Assembly: GCA_036703255.1 (NCBI GenBank)
Contig: DATNPL010000068.1
Span: 1 to 64,000 of the forward strand
Origin: Drouetiella sp036703255
Lineage (GTDB): Bacteria > Cyanobacteriota > Cyanobacteriia > Elainellales > Elainellaceae
Length of the DNA stretch: 64,000 nucleotides
Direction: 5' to 3'
The translations under genes were made by a program, and so were the position numbers. The notes below the pieces were generated by a model. The model was not told the DNA's origin. It ran no database searches and was given only the letters and a program-made list of their open reading frames with translations. Positions 15,800 to 25,797 of the stretch are shown here, piece by piece; positions within the stretch are counted from its first letter, which is position 1; every line of letters begins with the position of its first letter.

Positions 15800-17497
15800 A
15801 TGAATTTGCGACTCGAGTCATGCCGAATTCTATTTATCATATCGTTCCTCATTCCCCTGCTGCTGACTGACTCCGGGGCCTGGGCTGGATCTGCGATCGC
15901 CCATACCCAGAATCCTGTAGCGCAAGCGAGTGCTGCGGCTAGCCCACCGCTATTTGAAAACTTAGGGAACTATAGCCATGCCATTTCTACTCAAAATCCG
16001 CAGACCCAACGCTATTTTGACCAGGGCTTAATTCTGGCTTATGGATTTAACCATGCAGAAGCCCTGCGATCGTTTCAGCAGGCAGCCGCTCTCGATCGCA
16101 CCTGCGCTATCTGCTATTGGGGTATGGCCTATGTTCTAGGGCCAAATATTAATGCACCTATGGATGATGGCGCTGTGCCGACCGCCTGGGAGGCAATTCA
16201 ACAGGCGATCGCTCTCAGTCAATCTGCAAGCCCCAAAGAACAAGCCTATATTGCGGCTTTGGCAACCCGGTATAGGGCAAAACCTGTAGCCGACCGAACA
16301 GCGCTAAACCTCGCCTATACGAACGCGATGCGGCCAGTGGCACAACAGTACCCTGAGGATCTAGATGCGGCGACACTGTTTGCTGAAGCGCTGATGGACA
16401 CTACCCCCTGGGATTATTGGACAGAGGATGGTACCCCAAACCCCGAAGGGGCAGAAATGATGGCAACCCTAGAGACTGTGTTGCAACATAACCCCAAGCA
16501 TCCAGGTGCGCTGCATCTCTATATTCACGCGATGGAGGCTGAACGCCCAGAATTAGCCGCTGCTGCCGCCGATCGCCTGCGAGATCTCAACATCAACACC
16601 GGGCACCTGATCCATATGCCGGGTCACATCTATATTCGGGTCGGACGCTATCACGATGCTGTGGTTGCCAACCAGCAGGCCGCCGCCGCAGATGCCCAAT
16701 ATGCCTATCAGCATCATCCCCAGGGTATTTATCCCCTGGCCTATATGCCCCACAATCATCACTTTCTCTGGTACGCTGCCGTCATGTCGGGACAGCAGCA
16801 AGTGGCGATGCAGGCTGCCCAGAAAACCGCAGATTTAGTGGATCAATCTTTGATCCGGGAGGCGGGCTTGGGCACGTTGCAGCATTACGCCATGATTCCC
16901 CTCTACACTGCCGTTAAGTTTGGATTGTGGGATGAAGTTCTGGCGCAATCGGCTCCAGCCAGTGATTTGGCTTATCCCACAGGCGTTTGGCATTTTGCTC
17001 GCGGCATGGCATACACCGCTAAAGGCCAAAACCAACGAGCCAGCCAGGAATTAGCAGCCCTCAAAGCGATCGCAGCTCGTCCTGACCTGGAATCTATGCC
17101 GATCTCGATTAATACCGCGTCTCATCTCCTAAAGATTGCTACCGCAGTCTTGTCGGGTGAACTAGCGGCGAAACAGGGTGATATGGAAGGGGCGATCGCC
17201 CATCTCCGCAGCGGGGTTGAGTTAGAGGATAGCCTCAACTATGATGAACCCGCATCTTGGTATTCTCCGGTTCGCCAAACCTTGGGAGCGATTCTGCTGC
17301 AAGCCAATCGTCCGGCAGAGGCAGAGCAATCTTACCGAGAGGATTTAGCCAAATATCCCGAAAATGGCTGGTCGCTGTATGGGTTAGGGCAAAGCCTCCG
17401 AGCGCAGGGCAAACTGCCGGAAGCGCAACGGGTAGAAGCCCGATTTGATCAAGCTTGGCGTTATGCAGATGCTCCTATCAGCGCCTCGCGGCTGTGA
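15800..17497 (+). CDS. Exported TPR-repeat protein
   Basis: A 565-residue protein with an N-terminal signal segment (about 8-30) and multiple tetratricopeptide-type helical pairs. Examples are YFDQGLILAYGFNHAEALRS (about 72-91) and a C-terminal pair in NRPAEAEQSYREDLAKYPEN. A conserved CAICYWGMAYVLGPNINAPM segment is typical of a widespread family of long TPR proteins of unknown role. The paired Cys in CAIC could bind metal or form a disulfide. The start is supported by GGAG 8 bases upstream. It is expected to act as an exported interaction scaffold; the partner is unknown. Confidence 0.85.
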   Translation: MNLRLESCRILFIISFLIPLLLTDSGAWAGSAIAHTQNPVAQASAAASPPLFENLGNYSHAISTQNPQTQRYFDQGLILAYGFNHAEALRSFQQAAALDRTCAICYWGMAYVLGPNINAPMDDGAVPTAWEAIQQAIALSQSASPKEQAYIAALATRYRAKPVADRTALNLAYTNAMRPVAQQYPEDLDAATLFAEALMDTTPWDYWTEDGTPNPEGAEMMATLETVLQHNPKHPGALHLYIHAMEAERPELAAAAADRLRDLNINTGHLIHMPGHIYIRVGRYHDAVVANQQAAAADAQYAYQHHPQGIYPLAYMPHNHHFLWYAAVMSGQQQVAMQAAQKTADLVDQSLIREAGLGTLQHYAMIPLYTAVKFGLWDEVLAQSAPASDLAYPTGVWHFARGMAYTAKGQNQRASQELAALKAIAARPDLESMPISINTASHLLKIATAVLSGELAAKQGDMEGAIAHLRSGVELEDSLNYDEPASWYSPVRQTLGAILLQANRPAEAEQSYREDLAKYPENGWSLYGLGQSLRAQGKLPEAQRVEARFDQAWRYADAPISASRL

Positions 17498-17519
17498 GTC
17501 ATCTTTGAAATCCGTTAAG

Positions 17520-17550
17520 GTTTTGTGGCGCGCAGGGTACGCCACAAAAC
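17520..17550 (+). terminator. Terminator hairpin, GTTTTGTGGCG class
   Basis: GTTTTGTGGCG (17520-17530) pairs perfectly with CGCCACAAAAC (17540-17550) and is followed by TTTAATTTTT. It belongs to a recurrent hairpin class in this window. Confidence 0.85.
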
Positions 17551-17739
17551 TTTAATTTTTAATCACAAAATCTTTTAGCTCAATCCCAAAAGCTGATTTG
17601 AGATCAGGAAAAAACGATGCCAAAGCTGCTTGCTAATCTGACCAGAGAAGCAGTAAAACAATAGCGTGATCTGCCACAGGCCAGTGAAGTGAGAGGCGAT
17701 CGCGCAATATCCAACTCCGTTCAACATGACCCTATTACC

Positions 17740-18648
17740 ATGACAGATTCTCCCCAATCCCTTCCCCTACAGCATTTGATTGAACCTCACGTTCAGGATT
17801 TGGGAGGGTTTCAAGCGCGTCGTCTGCTGCCCTCCGAGATTTTGACGTTGGTGGGGCCATTCATCTTCTTTGATCATCTTGGCCCTGCGTTTTTTCCACC
17901 GGGTCAAGGCGTAGATGTCAGACCGCATCCCCACATCAATCTGGCAACCGTCACCTACTTGTTTGAAGGCGTTTTGCTGCATCGGGATAGCGTCGGCAGC
18001 GTTCAGGAAATTCGACCGGGAGCCGTCAACTGGATGACGGCAGGGCGCGGCATTGTTCATTCAGAGCGGACACCGGAAGCTGAACGCAGCCAAACATACA
18101 CCTTGCACGGCATCCAGACCTGGGTGGCGCTTCCTGATGAGCATGAAGAGACAGAACCCTGGTTCCGGCATCATCCAGCGACCGATCTGCCGACTTGGGA
18201 GGCAGCGGGCGTATCTTTTACGTTAATTGCAGGAGCGGCTTACGGCTATACGTCTCCCGTACAAACGTTTTCGCCCATGATCTACCTGGATGTGCAGCTA
18301 TCTCCTGGAGCGCAATTCACTCTACCGAGCCACTATCCGGAACAGGCCGTTTACAGCGTCACAGAAGGACTGCAAATTTCAGGGGTGCCGCTAGCCCAGC
18401 ATCGCTTGGCTGTTCTAGCGGGTACGGAGGTGACTCTCTCAGCCGATCGCTCAGCTCGCTGTATTGTGATTGGCGGCGAACCTGTGGGTGAACGTCATAA
18501 ATGGTGGAATTTTGTCTCGAGTCGGCGCGATCGCATTGAGCAAGCGAAGCAAGATTGGCGATCGGGTCGCTTTGCGCCAGTGCCTGAAGAAACTGAGTTT
18601 ATTCCATTGCCTGAAGAGCCTGTCCGTCCAGCAGAACAGCCGATGTAA
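17740..18648 (+). CDS. Pirin-family cupin protein
   Basis: Bicupin of the pirin family, expected to bind one metal in the N-terminal cupin and to act as a quercetinase-like dioxygenase or redox-responsive regulator. The metal motif is RPHPHINLATVTYLFEG with HxH at about 62-64, followed by GAVNWMTAGRGIVHSE. The ATG at 17740 gives 302 residues and is preferred over an in-frame GTG 51 bases earlier, whose added residues look unrelated. The gene is 34 bases before gluconokinase, so the two form a probable operon. It is distinct from the shorter YhhW-type pirin at 25.8 kb. Confidence 0.88.
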   Translation: MTDSPQSLPLQHLIEPHVQDLGGFQARRLLPSEILTLVGPFIFFDHLGPAFFPPGQGVDVRPHPHINLATVTYLFEGVLLHRDSVGSVQEIRPGAVNWMTAGRGIVHSERTPEAERSQTYTLHGIQTWVALPDEHEETEPWFRHHPATDLPTWEAAGVSFTLIAGAAYGYTSPVQTFSPMIYLDVQLSPGAQFTLPSHYPEQAVYSVTEGLQISGVPLAQHRLAVLAGTEVTLSADRSARCIVIGGEPVGERHKWWNFVSSRRDRIEQAKQDWRSGRFAPVPEETEFIPLPEEPVRPAEQPM

Positions 18649-18682
18649 GCAAACTTGTAAGCGCTAGAGAGTCAAACGAGCT

Positions 18683-19210
18683 ATGGTGATTATCGTCATG
18701 GGAGTGTCAGGAGCGGGCAAGACCACCATTGGTAGGCTGTTGGCGGAGTCGCTACAGTGGCAGTTTAGCGATGCCGATGATTTTCATCCGGCTACGAATA
18801 TCGAGAAGATGCGGCAGGGGATACCGCTAACCGATGCCGATCGCTTTCCTTGGCTACAGGCGATTCGAGTGGCGATTGATGCCTGGTTAAGCCAGGAGGT
18901 GAATGTTGTGCTGGCCTGTTCTGCGCTAAAGTCTGAGTATCGTCAGTGGCTTCAGCCCTCTGAACTGCTTTCTGAGCAGCCCTCTCAGCCGTTGCAGTCC
19001 CATCAGCCTTGCGTCAGATGGGTTTACCTGCAAGGCTCATTTGAGTTAATTTGGCAGCGGCTGAGCCAGCGCCAAGGACATTATATGCAGGCGAACCTGC
19101 TCCAGAGCCAGATGGAGGCTTTGGAGGAACCTGAAGATGCGCTGCGGATAGATGTTTTTCAATCGCCTGAGGCGATCGTGCAACAAATTAGATCGAGTCT
19201 GGCTCTCTAA
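18683..19210 (+). CDS. gntK: Gluconokinase
   Basis: Phosphorylates D-gluconate to 6-phosphogluconate for entry into the pentose phosphate pathway. It is a P-loop kinase of 175 residues, the usual size. Walker A is GVSGAGKTT at about 7-15, the substrate region is DADDFHPATNIEKMRQGIPLTD (split around residue 40), and VLACSALKSEYR is the typical second motif. The central loop (QPSELLSEQPSQPLQSHQP) is a short Gln/Ser-rich insertion. It follows the pirin gene by 34 bases. Confidence 0.94.
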   Translation: MVIIVMGVSGAGKTTIGRLLAESLQWQFSDADDFHPATNIEKMRQGIPLTDADRFPWLQAIRVAIDAWLSQEVNVVLACSALKSEYRQWLQPSELLSEQPSQPLQSHQPCVRWVYLQGSFELIWQRLSQRQGHYMQANLLQSQMEALEEPEDALRIDVFQSPEAIVQQIRSSLAL

Positions 19211-19233
19211 CTGCTTCACCTGAATCGCTTCAA

Positions 19234-19297
19234 CTTAGGATCGTGGATTAAATAACACGGGAAACTCAAGCGTAAGGGTTTAGCATTCGGGCAACCC
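19234..19297 (+). repeat. 64-bp dispersed repeat, copy B
   Basis: Matches the reverse complement of 2536-2599 with three mismatches. It begins 24 bases after the gluconokinase stop. The sequence to its right contains a partial inverted echo (GGCTAAACCCCTACAG at 19331-19346 against AAGGGTTTAGC), so the unit may extend into a larger stem-loop. Confidence 0.85.
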
Positions 19298-19411
19298 TCT
19301 TTGCTACGACCCAGGGCACATCTACCGAAGGCTAAACCCCTACAGGTATATCGGTTTTATTTCGTTCTCGTTCCTTAGGATCGATCGCAACCCTTTGAGC
19401 AGGATGTGCGT

Positions 19412-22400
19412 TTAAGCCGCTTTGAGTAAAGCGACGATCGTTTGCACCAAGATTGCGGGTTCGATCGGTTTGGCAAGATGCCGCTGAAATCCGGCTGCTA
19501 AAGCCTGCTGCTGATCGATTTCGCCTGCATAGGCGGTGAGGGCGATCGCTGGAATTTGACCGCCTCGCTCGGGGGGTAAGCTTCGCACCTGACGCATGAG
19601 TTCATACCCATCGATTTCGGCCATGCCAATATCGCTAATCAGCAGATCGGGCTTAAAGCTATCCAATACATTTAAGGCTTCAATGGCAGAGGCTACAACT
19701 TGTGTCTTGGCTCCCGTTTGCTGCAAGATCGTAAAAGTCAGATCTCGCATATCCGCTTCATCATCCACTACCAAGATTCGCACATGATTTAGGGAAAACA
19801 TACCCACCTCAGCCTTGGAAGCCCCTACCTGATCCGAGGTTTCTCCTGCGGCATTCCTCGATGAGGGTAATAACACGGTAAAAGTTGCCCCTAATCCTTC
19901 TCCAGCGCTTTCTGCTTTCACCGTTCCGCCATGCAGTTCAGTCAGATACTGGACGATCGCCAATCCTAATCCCAATCCGCCGAATTTTCGGGTCGTTGTG
20001 CCGTCCTCTTGCCGGAAATATTCAAAGACATGGGGAAGAAACGCTGGCGTGATCCCTTTGCCCGTGTCTTTCACCTGAATTTGAGCATGGGTGCCTACCT
20101 GTTCTAGTCGGATGTCAATCTGTCCATCCGGTGGCGTAAACTTGATCGCATTGGACAGCAAGTTCCACATCACTTGCTGTAGACGTCCAGCATCGCCTGA
20201 AAGCGGTTGCAGATCGGTTGCCACAATCTTGTGAAGGGTGATATTCTTTGCCTCGGCTGACAGGCGCACCGTTTCTATGGCCGCGTCCACCACCGTTGCT
20301 AAATTGACTTCACCCACATTCAACATCATCTTGCCGCGCAAGATGCGGGAGACATCTAGCAGGTCATCGATCAGTTCCGTTTGCAGTTTGGCATTGCGCT
20401 CGATCGTTTCCAAGGCTCGCTTGGTCACCAAGTCATCAAACTGGCGCGTTTGCAGCAGCTTTGCCCAGCCCAGAATGGGGTTGAGGGGCGATCGCAGCTC
20501 GTGGGACAACACCGCCAAAAATTCATCTTTAATGCGATTGGCGCGTTCTGCTTCGGCTCTAGCCTGCTGCTCGGCTGCGTAAAGCTGGGCACGCACGATG
20601 GCTTGAGCGCATTGACGGGTGAGTGCCAAAATAAAATCGCGATCGTCCTGATTCAACAGCCTGAACTTTGTGAACGAGAGAGACAGACCTCCTACGGCTT
20701 TTCCCTCTACGATTAAGGGCAATGAAATCCATGCCTCAAAGGGAAAGCGTTTATAGATCTCTGCCAAGCCAGGGTAGCGGGATAGCCTTTCAGCCAGGGG
20801 TTCTGACCAAACGGGTTGCTTCGTCTGCACGGCCTCTGAGAGAGGAAAGGGGGAATGAATGGAAAATTTCTGTTGGGCTGCATCCTCTGGGCTGGTTTCA
20901 TAGCCCACCATCCGCACAACCTCTAACATAGTGCCATCTTCGCTCAGCAGCGCCATCAAGGCGGCATCTGCTTCTAGGGCAGCAATACTCTGCTCTACAA
21001 TGACCTCTGCCACTTGTACGGGTGTCAAGGACTCTGAGAGCGCAGCGGTGACTGCTTGCAGACGGGTGGTTCGGTCAACGGCGCGTTCGGCGGCCTGTCG
21101 TGCCTGTTGAGCTTCTTGATATAGACGGGCATTGTCTAGGGCGATCGCGGCTCTCCAGGCTAGCTCCTCGGCCAGCGACAGATCTTCTGGACTGTAGGAA
21201 CGCCCCGACTCTGCCGCAACAAATGAAATGGTGCCCAACGTTCTGCCGCGCGCGTTCAGCGGCACGAGCATGACAGAGCTAAAGCCAATTTCTCGTAAAA
21301 TTCTGAGATGGTCGTCGTCTCGTGCTGCTCTGACGATCTGCTCATCAGAAACGGTTGGATAATACTCCGATCGCCCGGTGCGCAAGACCTGGGCAAGCCC
21401 CTGGGGTGCGTTTAAGTTAGGGGGATAGCGCCGATGCAGCTCTATGCCCCATTGCACCTTAGCCGGATCAACATGCGTCGTTGCCAGCCGTTCTAAGGTG
21501 CCATCGTCTTTGAGAATATCGACTGCACACCAATCTGCCAGGGTGGGAACAATGGCTTGCGCGACGCTGTTGAGCGTGTATTCATAATCCAATGAGGAGG
21601 TCAAGGTGGTATTTGCCTTGACCAGAAATCTTGCCCGCTGCTCGGCAATTTCGGCTGCTGCTCGGGTTGCCTGTTCTCGCAAGAGCAACTGCTCCCGTTC
21701 TGCCTCAGCCTGTTTGCGTGGGGTGACGTTGAGCGCAATCCCGGTCATTCGTGTTGGCTGTCCATCGGCATCATAAAAGGTCTGTCCGATCGCCGTTAAC
21801 CAACAAATGCCTTGCGTCGGGTGCAGGATACGAAATTCTACGTTCAGGTTGGTTTGTTCTTCTAAGGCTGCCCGCACTGCTTGATCGACCCCTTCCCGGT
21901 CGAGTTCCATAATGGATGTCAGCCAGTTTTTGTAGCTGGGAGTTACCGTTGTATCCAGCCCATAGAGACGATAGTATTCTTCTGACCAAGTGACTTGGTT
22001 CGTCAAGATATCCCAATCCCACAATCCCGCTCCTGCTGCCCGTTGAGCCAACCTGAGCTGTTCTTCACTCTGACGCAGCGCAGCTTCGGCTTGCCGATGC
22101 TCTGTGACATCACTCATGAGGGCGTAATACCCTTTGATACTCCCCTGTTCATCAATATCTGGGACAAAGTGGCTTTGGATATAGCGCCATCCGGCTGTTT
22201 TAAGCAGCAAATGTTTCTCAAAGCTCAGTCTTTGCCCAGACAGCACATGGTCAATATCAGCCTGCAAAGACTGGTAAGCCGCTTGACCCAAAACTTCTTC
22301 TACAGGCTTTCCCACAATGTCTTCAGGCAAAAGACCAAACCAGTCGGTGTAGGTTTGATTGGCAAAACGGTATCGCTGCTGATGATCGACATAGGAGATG

Positions 22401-24271
22401 AGAACAGGGAGCGAATGGGTCAAAAGACGGAGCTGGTTTGCACTCTGGCGCAGTGCGGCTTCGGCCTGTTTGCGATCGGTAATGTCTAGCGCAGTTCCAA
22501 AAAAGGCGATCGCGCGTCGAGACTCTCCTTCAGATTCAAAATCTACCTGTCCGTTGGCCGACACCCACCGCTCAGTCCCATCCGCCCAGACCAGCCGATA
22601 GTCAATCTCATAGGTGCCCGAAGAATTTGGATTGAGGGCATTGGTGATCGCAGAGGCAACTTGATTGCGATCGTCTGGGTGAATTCGCGCTATCACCTCC
22701 TCCAAAGAGATCGTTCGGGTTTTATCCGTTTTGCCCCAAATCTCATGCATCCGCTCATCTAGCTCAACCTGATCGGTGCGGAGGCTGTAACGCCAAGTGC
22801 CCAGCCGTCCTACCTTAATCGCCAGCTGTGCCCGCTCCTGGCTTTGACGCAAGGCAATCTCAGCCCGCTTACGATCGGTAATATCCTGAATCACCACAAT
22901 GGCTGAAGTGATTTGCCCTTGGGGGTCAAAAATAGGGGAGGAACTGGCATCAATGACGATCGCGTTGCCATCTGGAAAACGGATTTCCATCTCTTCGTGA
23001 GTAATCACCTCACCTGTTCGCAGCGATCGGATCAGCGGATAATCTTCGGGGGCGTAGATTTGTCCATTGGGATGATAGGCGCGGAACGGTACTCTTTGGT
23101 CATATTCTGTTAGCTCAAGATTCAGCTCATACGCGTACTGAAAAATCTGATTTGTGCGCTCATTGGCTAAAATCATTTCGCCGGACGCAGCATCGGCAAT
23201 GATGACGCCCTCAGGCATTTGACGCAAAACTGCTTCAAACCGGGTACGCTCAGCCGCCAGTTCTTCGAGCAGTCGCTCTCGTTCAATTTCGGCCTGCTGG
23301 CGTTCATTTTCGATGCGCTTGCGTTCGCTAATGTCAGTGATCAGACTAAAGTACCCTTCAACTTCACCCTGTGTGTTGATATGAGGCACATAGTCCGCTC
23401 TGATGTAGCGAACTCCACCCGTGCGGTAGGGAATCTGGCTTTCAAAAGTCACCCGTTGGCCTGAAAACGCTTGCTCCATGTAAGGCCGAACAATTTCGTA
23501 GGCAACCTCTCCCAACACCTCTCGGATATGCCTGCCCGTAAAGCTGGCGGCAGGTTGCTCAAACCAGGCTTCATAGGTTTGATTGTTAAAGCGGTAGTAG
23601 TGATCTTTGTCTACATAGGCAATGAGAGCCGGAAGTGCATTGGTGATCAAGCGCCAATCTTCTTCGCGCCGTCGCAGCATTTCCTCTGTGCATTGATGTG
23701 CCGTCCGATCGATCGCCTCTCCCTTCAAGAGGGCTTCTCTTTCGGACTGCTCAGCTTCTGCCGAAATCTGCTCCGTGGGGAGAAAGGGCAGCAATGCCTG
23801 CCGATCTGGAGGGCTGGGTTCAGCCACAGCTAGCGTCTCCAAGACAGCAGGATAGCCCGTAGCAAAAACGCCCCTAATCTGACCCGTTTCATCCCAAATG
23901 GCGCTGTAAGACCAGCCCCGATCGCTATTGCCCCCAGATAGAGTCCGATCGCGCCTTAACGCCTGCCCCGTTGCCAACACCTGTTCAACATCAGCCCGGA
24001 TATGAGGCCATTCAGCCGTCCAGCGATCGTTTTGATCAAGGGAATTCTGAGGCTGCGTCTTCGTCAGTAGGGAGCAGGCATCGTTATAGAGAAGAAGCCC
24101 ATCAGCATCAGGCTGGATAGAAGCATCCTCCCAAACCAAAAACATGGGAGAACTGGAGTTCAATAGGATGGCAAAAGCACTTTTTAGGCTAGAAGGCCAA
24201 GTTTCAACGGTGCCAAGCGGCGTCTGTAACCCATTGGCCATATCCGTTGCACTAGCAAAATGCGATCGCAT
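19412..24271 (-). CDS. Hybrid sensor histidine kinase with PAS and GAF domains
   Basis: A 1619-residue, apparently soluble phosphorelay sensor. By eye the order is an N-terminal PAS-like module, about five PAS/PAC modules between 200 and 860 (two near-duplicates carry LITNALPALIAYVDKDHYYR and LTHSLPVLISYVDHQQRYR), two GAF domains at about 880-1220, a HisKA dimerisation domain with phospho-His1257 in LSHELRSPLNP, an HATPase domain and a C-terminal receiver with phospho-Asp1547 (ISDIGMAEIDG). No chromophore-binding Cys motif of the phytochrome type was recognised. The output partner is not adjacent. Three copies of a TTGGCAAAA element lie just upstream. Confidence 0.95.
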   Translation of the reverse strand: MRSHFASATDMANGLQTPLGTVETWPSSLKSAFAILLNSSSPMFLVWEDASIQPDADGLLLYNDACSLLTKTQPQNSLDQNDRWTAEWPHIRADVEQVLATGQALRRDRTLSGGNSDRGWSYSAIWDETGQIRGVFATGYPAVLETLAVAEPSPPDRQALLPFLPTEQISAEAEQSEREALLKGEAIDRTAHQCTEEMLRRREEDWRLITNALPALIAYVDKDHYYRFNNQTYEAWFEQPAASFTGRHIREVLGEVAYEIVRPYMEQAFSGQRVTFESQIPYRTGGVRYIRADYVPHINTQGEVEGYFSLITDISERKRIENERQQAEIERERLLEELAAERTRFEAVLRQMPEGVIIADAASGEMILANERTNQIFQYAYELNLELTEYDQRVPFRAYHPNGQIYAPEDYPLIRSLRTGEVITHEEMEIRFPDGNAIVIDASSSPIFDPQGQITSAIVVIQDITDRKRAEIALRQSQERAQLAIKVGRLGTWRYSLRTDQVELDERMHEIWGKTDKTRTISLEEVIARIHPDDRNQVASAITNALNPNSSGTYEIDYRLVWADGTERWVSANGQVDFESEGESRRAIAFFGTALDITDRKQAEAALRQSANQLRLLTHSLPVLISYVDHQQRYRFANQTYTDWFGLLPEDIVGKPVEEVLGQAAYQSLQADIDHVLSGQRLSFEKHLLLKTAGWRYIQSHFVPDIDEQGSIKGYYALMSDVTEHRQAEAALRQSEEQLRLAQRAAGAGLWDWDILTNQVTWSEEYYRLYGLDTTVTPSYKNWLTSIMELDREGVDQAVRAALEEQTNLNVEFRILHPTQGICWLTAIGQTFYDADGQPTRMTGIALNVTPRKQAEAEREQLLLREQATRAAAEIAEQRARFLVKANTTLTSSLDYEYTLNSVAQAIVPTLADWCAVDILKDDGTLERLATTHVDPAKVQWGIELHRRYPPNLNAPQGLAQVLRTGRSEYYPTVSDEQIVRAARDDDHLRILREIGFSSVMLVPLNARGRTLGTISFVAAESGRSYSPEDLSLAEELAWRAAIALDNARLYQEAQQARQAAERAVDRTTRLQAVTAALSESLTPVQVAEVIVEQSIAALEADAALMALLSEDGTMLEVVRMVGYETSPEDAAQQKFSIHSPFPLSEAVQTKQPVWSEPLAERLSRYPGLAEIYKRFPFEAWISLPLIVEGKAVGGLSLSFTKFRLLNQDDRDFILALTRQCAQAIVRAQLYAAEQQARAEAERANRIKDEFLAVLSHELRSPLNPILGWAKLLQTRQFDDLVTKRALETIERNAKLQTELIDDLLDVSRILRGKMMLNVGEVNLATVVDAAIETVRLSAEAKNITLHKIVATDLQPLSGDAGRLQQVMWNLLSNAIKFTPPDGQIDIRLEQVGTHAQIQVKDTGKGITPAFLPHVFEYFRQEDGTTTRKFGGLGLGLAIVQYLTELHGGTVKAESAGEGLGATFTVLLPSSRNAAGETSDQVGASKAEVGMFSLNHVRILVVDDEADMRDLTFTILQQTGAKTQVVASAIEALNVLDSFKPDLLISDIGMAEIDGYELMRQVRSLPPERGGQIPAIALTAYAGEIDQQQALAAGFQRHLAKPIEPAILVQTIVALLKAA

Positions 24272-24711
24272 CTCAGTCTCCCCATTTCCACGTCATCCCT
24301 CTCACATTTTGGCAAAACATGATTTTGGCAAAACACAAGTGTTGGCAAAATACGATGCAAGAAGCTATTTTTCCCTATCTTGAATTCGCTGACCTAGCTT
24401 GCGCCTAGAAAATTGTAATCATGTGGCAGAATTCATCCATTCAGTTGTTGAATCAGGAGAGCTTTAACCCCAAAGCTAAGTTCGGTACGCTGTATCCGTC
24501 ATGGGGCGACTAGAACATATTGACTTGAGATTTGAACCCATTCTCCTCCTGCGGACAGAATTTGGCATCTATCTCTTGAGAGATTTATTTCTCTCGATCG
24601 AGCCTTTGCAGATCCTATGCGATCGATGCTGAGAAGCTTGACCTTAGAAGCCTCCTAGAGCGAGGCTCTTAATTAACGGGATTGAAGGACGAATCGCCGT
24701 TCAGCCCCGAT
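24272..24711. other. Intergenic region upstream of hybrid kinase
   Basis: No gene is seen. The part next to the kinase start carries a three-copy direct repeat (24307-24352). The remaining 350 bases show no recognisable structure. Confidence 0.5.
24307..24352. repeat. Three TTGGCAAAA direct repeats in kinase promoter
   Basis: TTTTGGCAAAACA at 24307-24319 and 24323-24335, and TGTTGGCAAAATA at 24340-24352, spaced 16-17 bases apart. They lie 36-81 bases upstream of the kinase start and could be a regulator-binding array. Confidence 0.7.
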
Positions 24712-25620
24712 TTACCCACGGTTCCAACAGGGTTGACCGCCAAACCGTTCTTGAAGGAAATCAACCAGCAGGCGCACTTTGGTAGACAAATGACGATTGA
24801 CCGGATAAATCACAGAAATGGTGAGTTCGGGGGGGTGATAGTCTGGCAGCACAATGTTCAGCAGACCCTGCTGCAATTCTGATTCCACGATAAAGGTCGG
24901 CAGCAGCGTAATACCTAATCCCCGAACGGCCGCATCTTTTAGCACTTCGCCGTTATTAGAACACAGCACCCCCGTTACAGCGATCGTTTGTTCTCCCTCC
25001 GTTCCAATTAATGTCCACTGATTCTCAACGGCTAGCTGCCCGTAGTGCAAGCAAGAATGGTGGCATAGCTCCTCAGGACAGGTCGGAATTCCATGCGTCT
25101 CTAAGTAGCTTGGCGCAGCACACAGCACGCGTTGCGCCGACGTTAACGAATGCATAATCAAACTGGCAGACTCCTGGGGTTTGGCAATGCGTAGCGTCAC
25201 ATCAAAGCCTTCTTCGATCGGGTCTACAAAGCGATCGCTTAGCGTTAACTGCACGCGCAGATCGGGATACTGCACCAAAAAATCGGCCAGTGCCGGAGCC
25301 AGATGCAGGGTGCCAAAAGTCATGGGCGCATTGATTCGCAGCCGACCTCTGGGTTCTTCATGGAGTTGGGTAATCGATTGCTCTGCTTCTTCTAGGCTTG
25401 CCAAAATCTCGACGCACCGTTCATGAAACGCCAATCCTGTTTCTGTCGGAGTTACCACTCGCGTGCTGCGATGCAGCAACTGTATGCCCAATTCATTTTC
25501 TAAGGCAACTACCAGTTTGTTAACCTGCGATCGCGACAGGCCCATCTCCCGAGCTGCTGCCGCAAAACCGCCAGAATTGACGACTTGGGTAAAAGCGCGA
25601 ATACTTTCAAACTTATCCAT
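24712..25620 (-). CDS. LysR-family transcription regulator
   Basis: A 302-residue LysR-type regulator. The N-terminal winged helix-turn-helix reads GGFAAAAREMGLSRSQVNKL (about 17-36), followed by the long linker helix and a periplasmic-binding-protein-like effector domain (RLRINAPMTFG onward). This subtype (DKFESIRAFTQVV start) resembles regulators of quinone and electrophile stress operons in proteobacteria. It is divergently arranged with the pirin/azoreductase/MFS operon and is its probable regulator; the effector is unknown. Confidence 0.93.
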   Translation of the reverse strand: MDKFESIRAFTQVVNSGGFAAAAREMGLSRSQVNKLVVALENELGIQLLHRSTRVVTPTETGLAFHERCVEILASLEEAEQSITQLHEEPRGRLRINAPMTFGTLHLAPALADFLVQYPDLRVQLTLSDRFVDPIEEGFDVTLRIAKPQESASLIMHSLTSAQRVLCAAPSYLETHGIPTCPEELCHHSCLHYGQLAVENQWTLIGTEGEQTIAVTGVLCSNNGEVLKDAAVRGLGITLLPTFIVESELQQGLLNIVLPDYHPPELTISVIYPVNRHLSTKVRLLVDFLQERFGGQPCWNRG

Positions 25621-25797
25621 TTCCTGAGTATTGTAGCCATTTTAGATACAGTGTGTTTATAAAATAGCATATTGTCTTTTATTTGGATTCATTCCATAAT
25701 CATAGAGTACTCAGAAAGGGAAAAGGTAAAAAAAAAGGGTGAAGATATCGTTTCTTCTCCTTCTCCCTTTCCTCATCACTGCATCGAGGTTGTTCTC

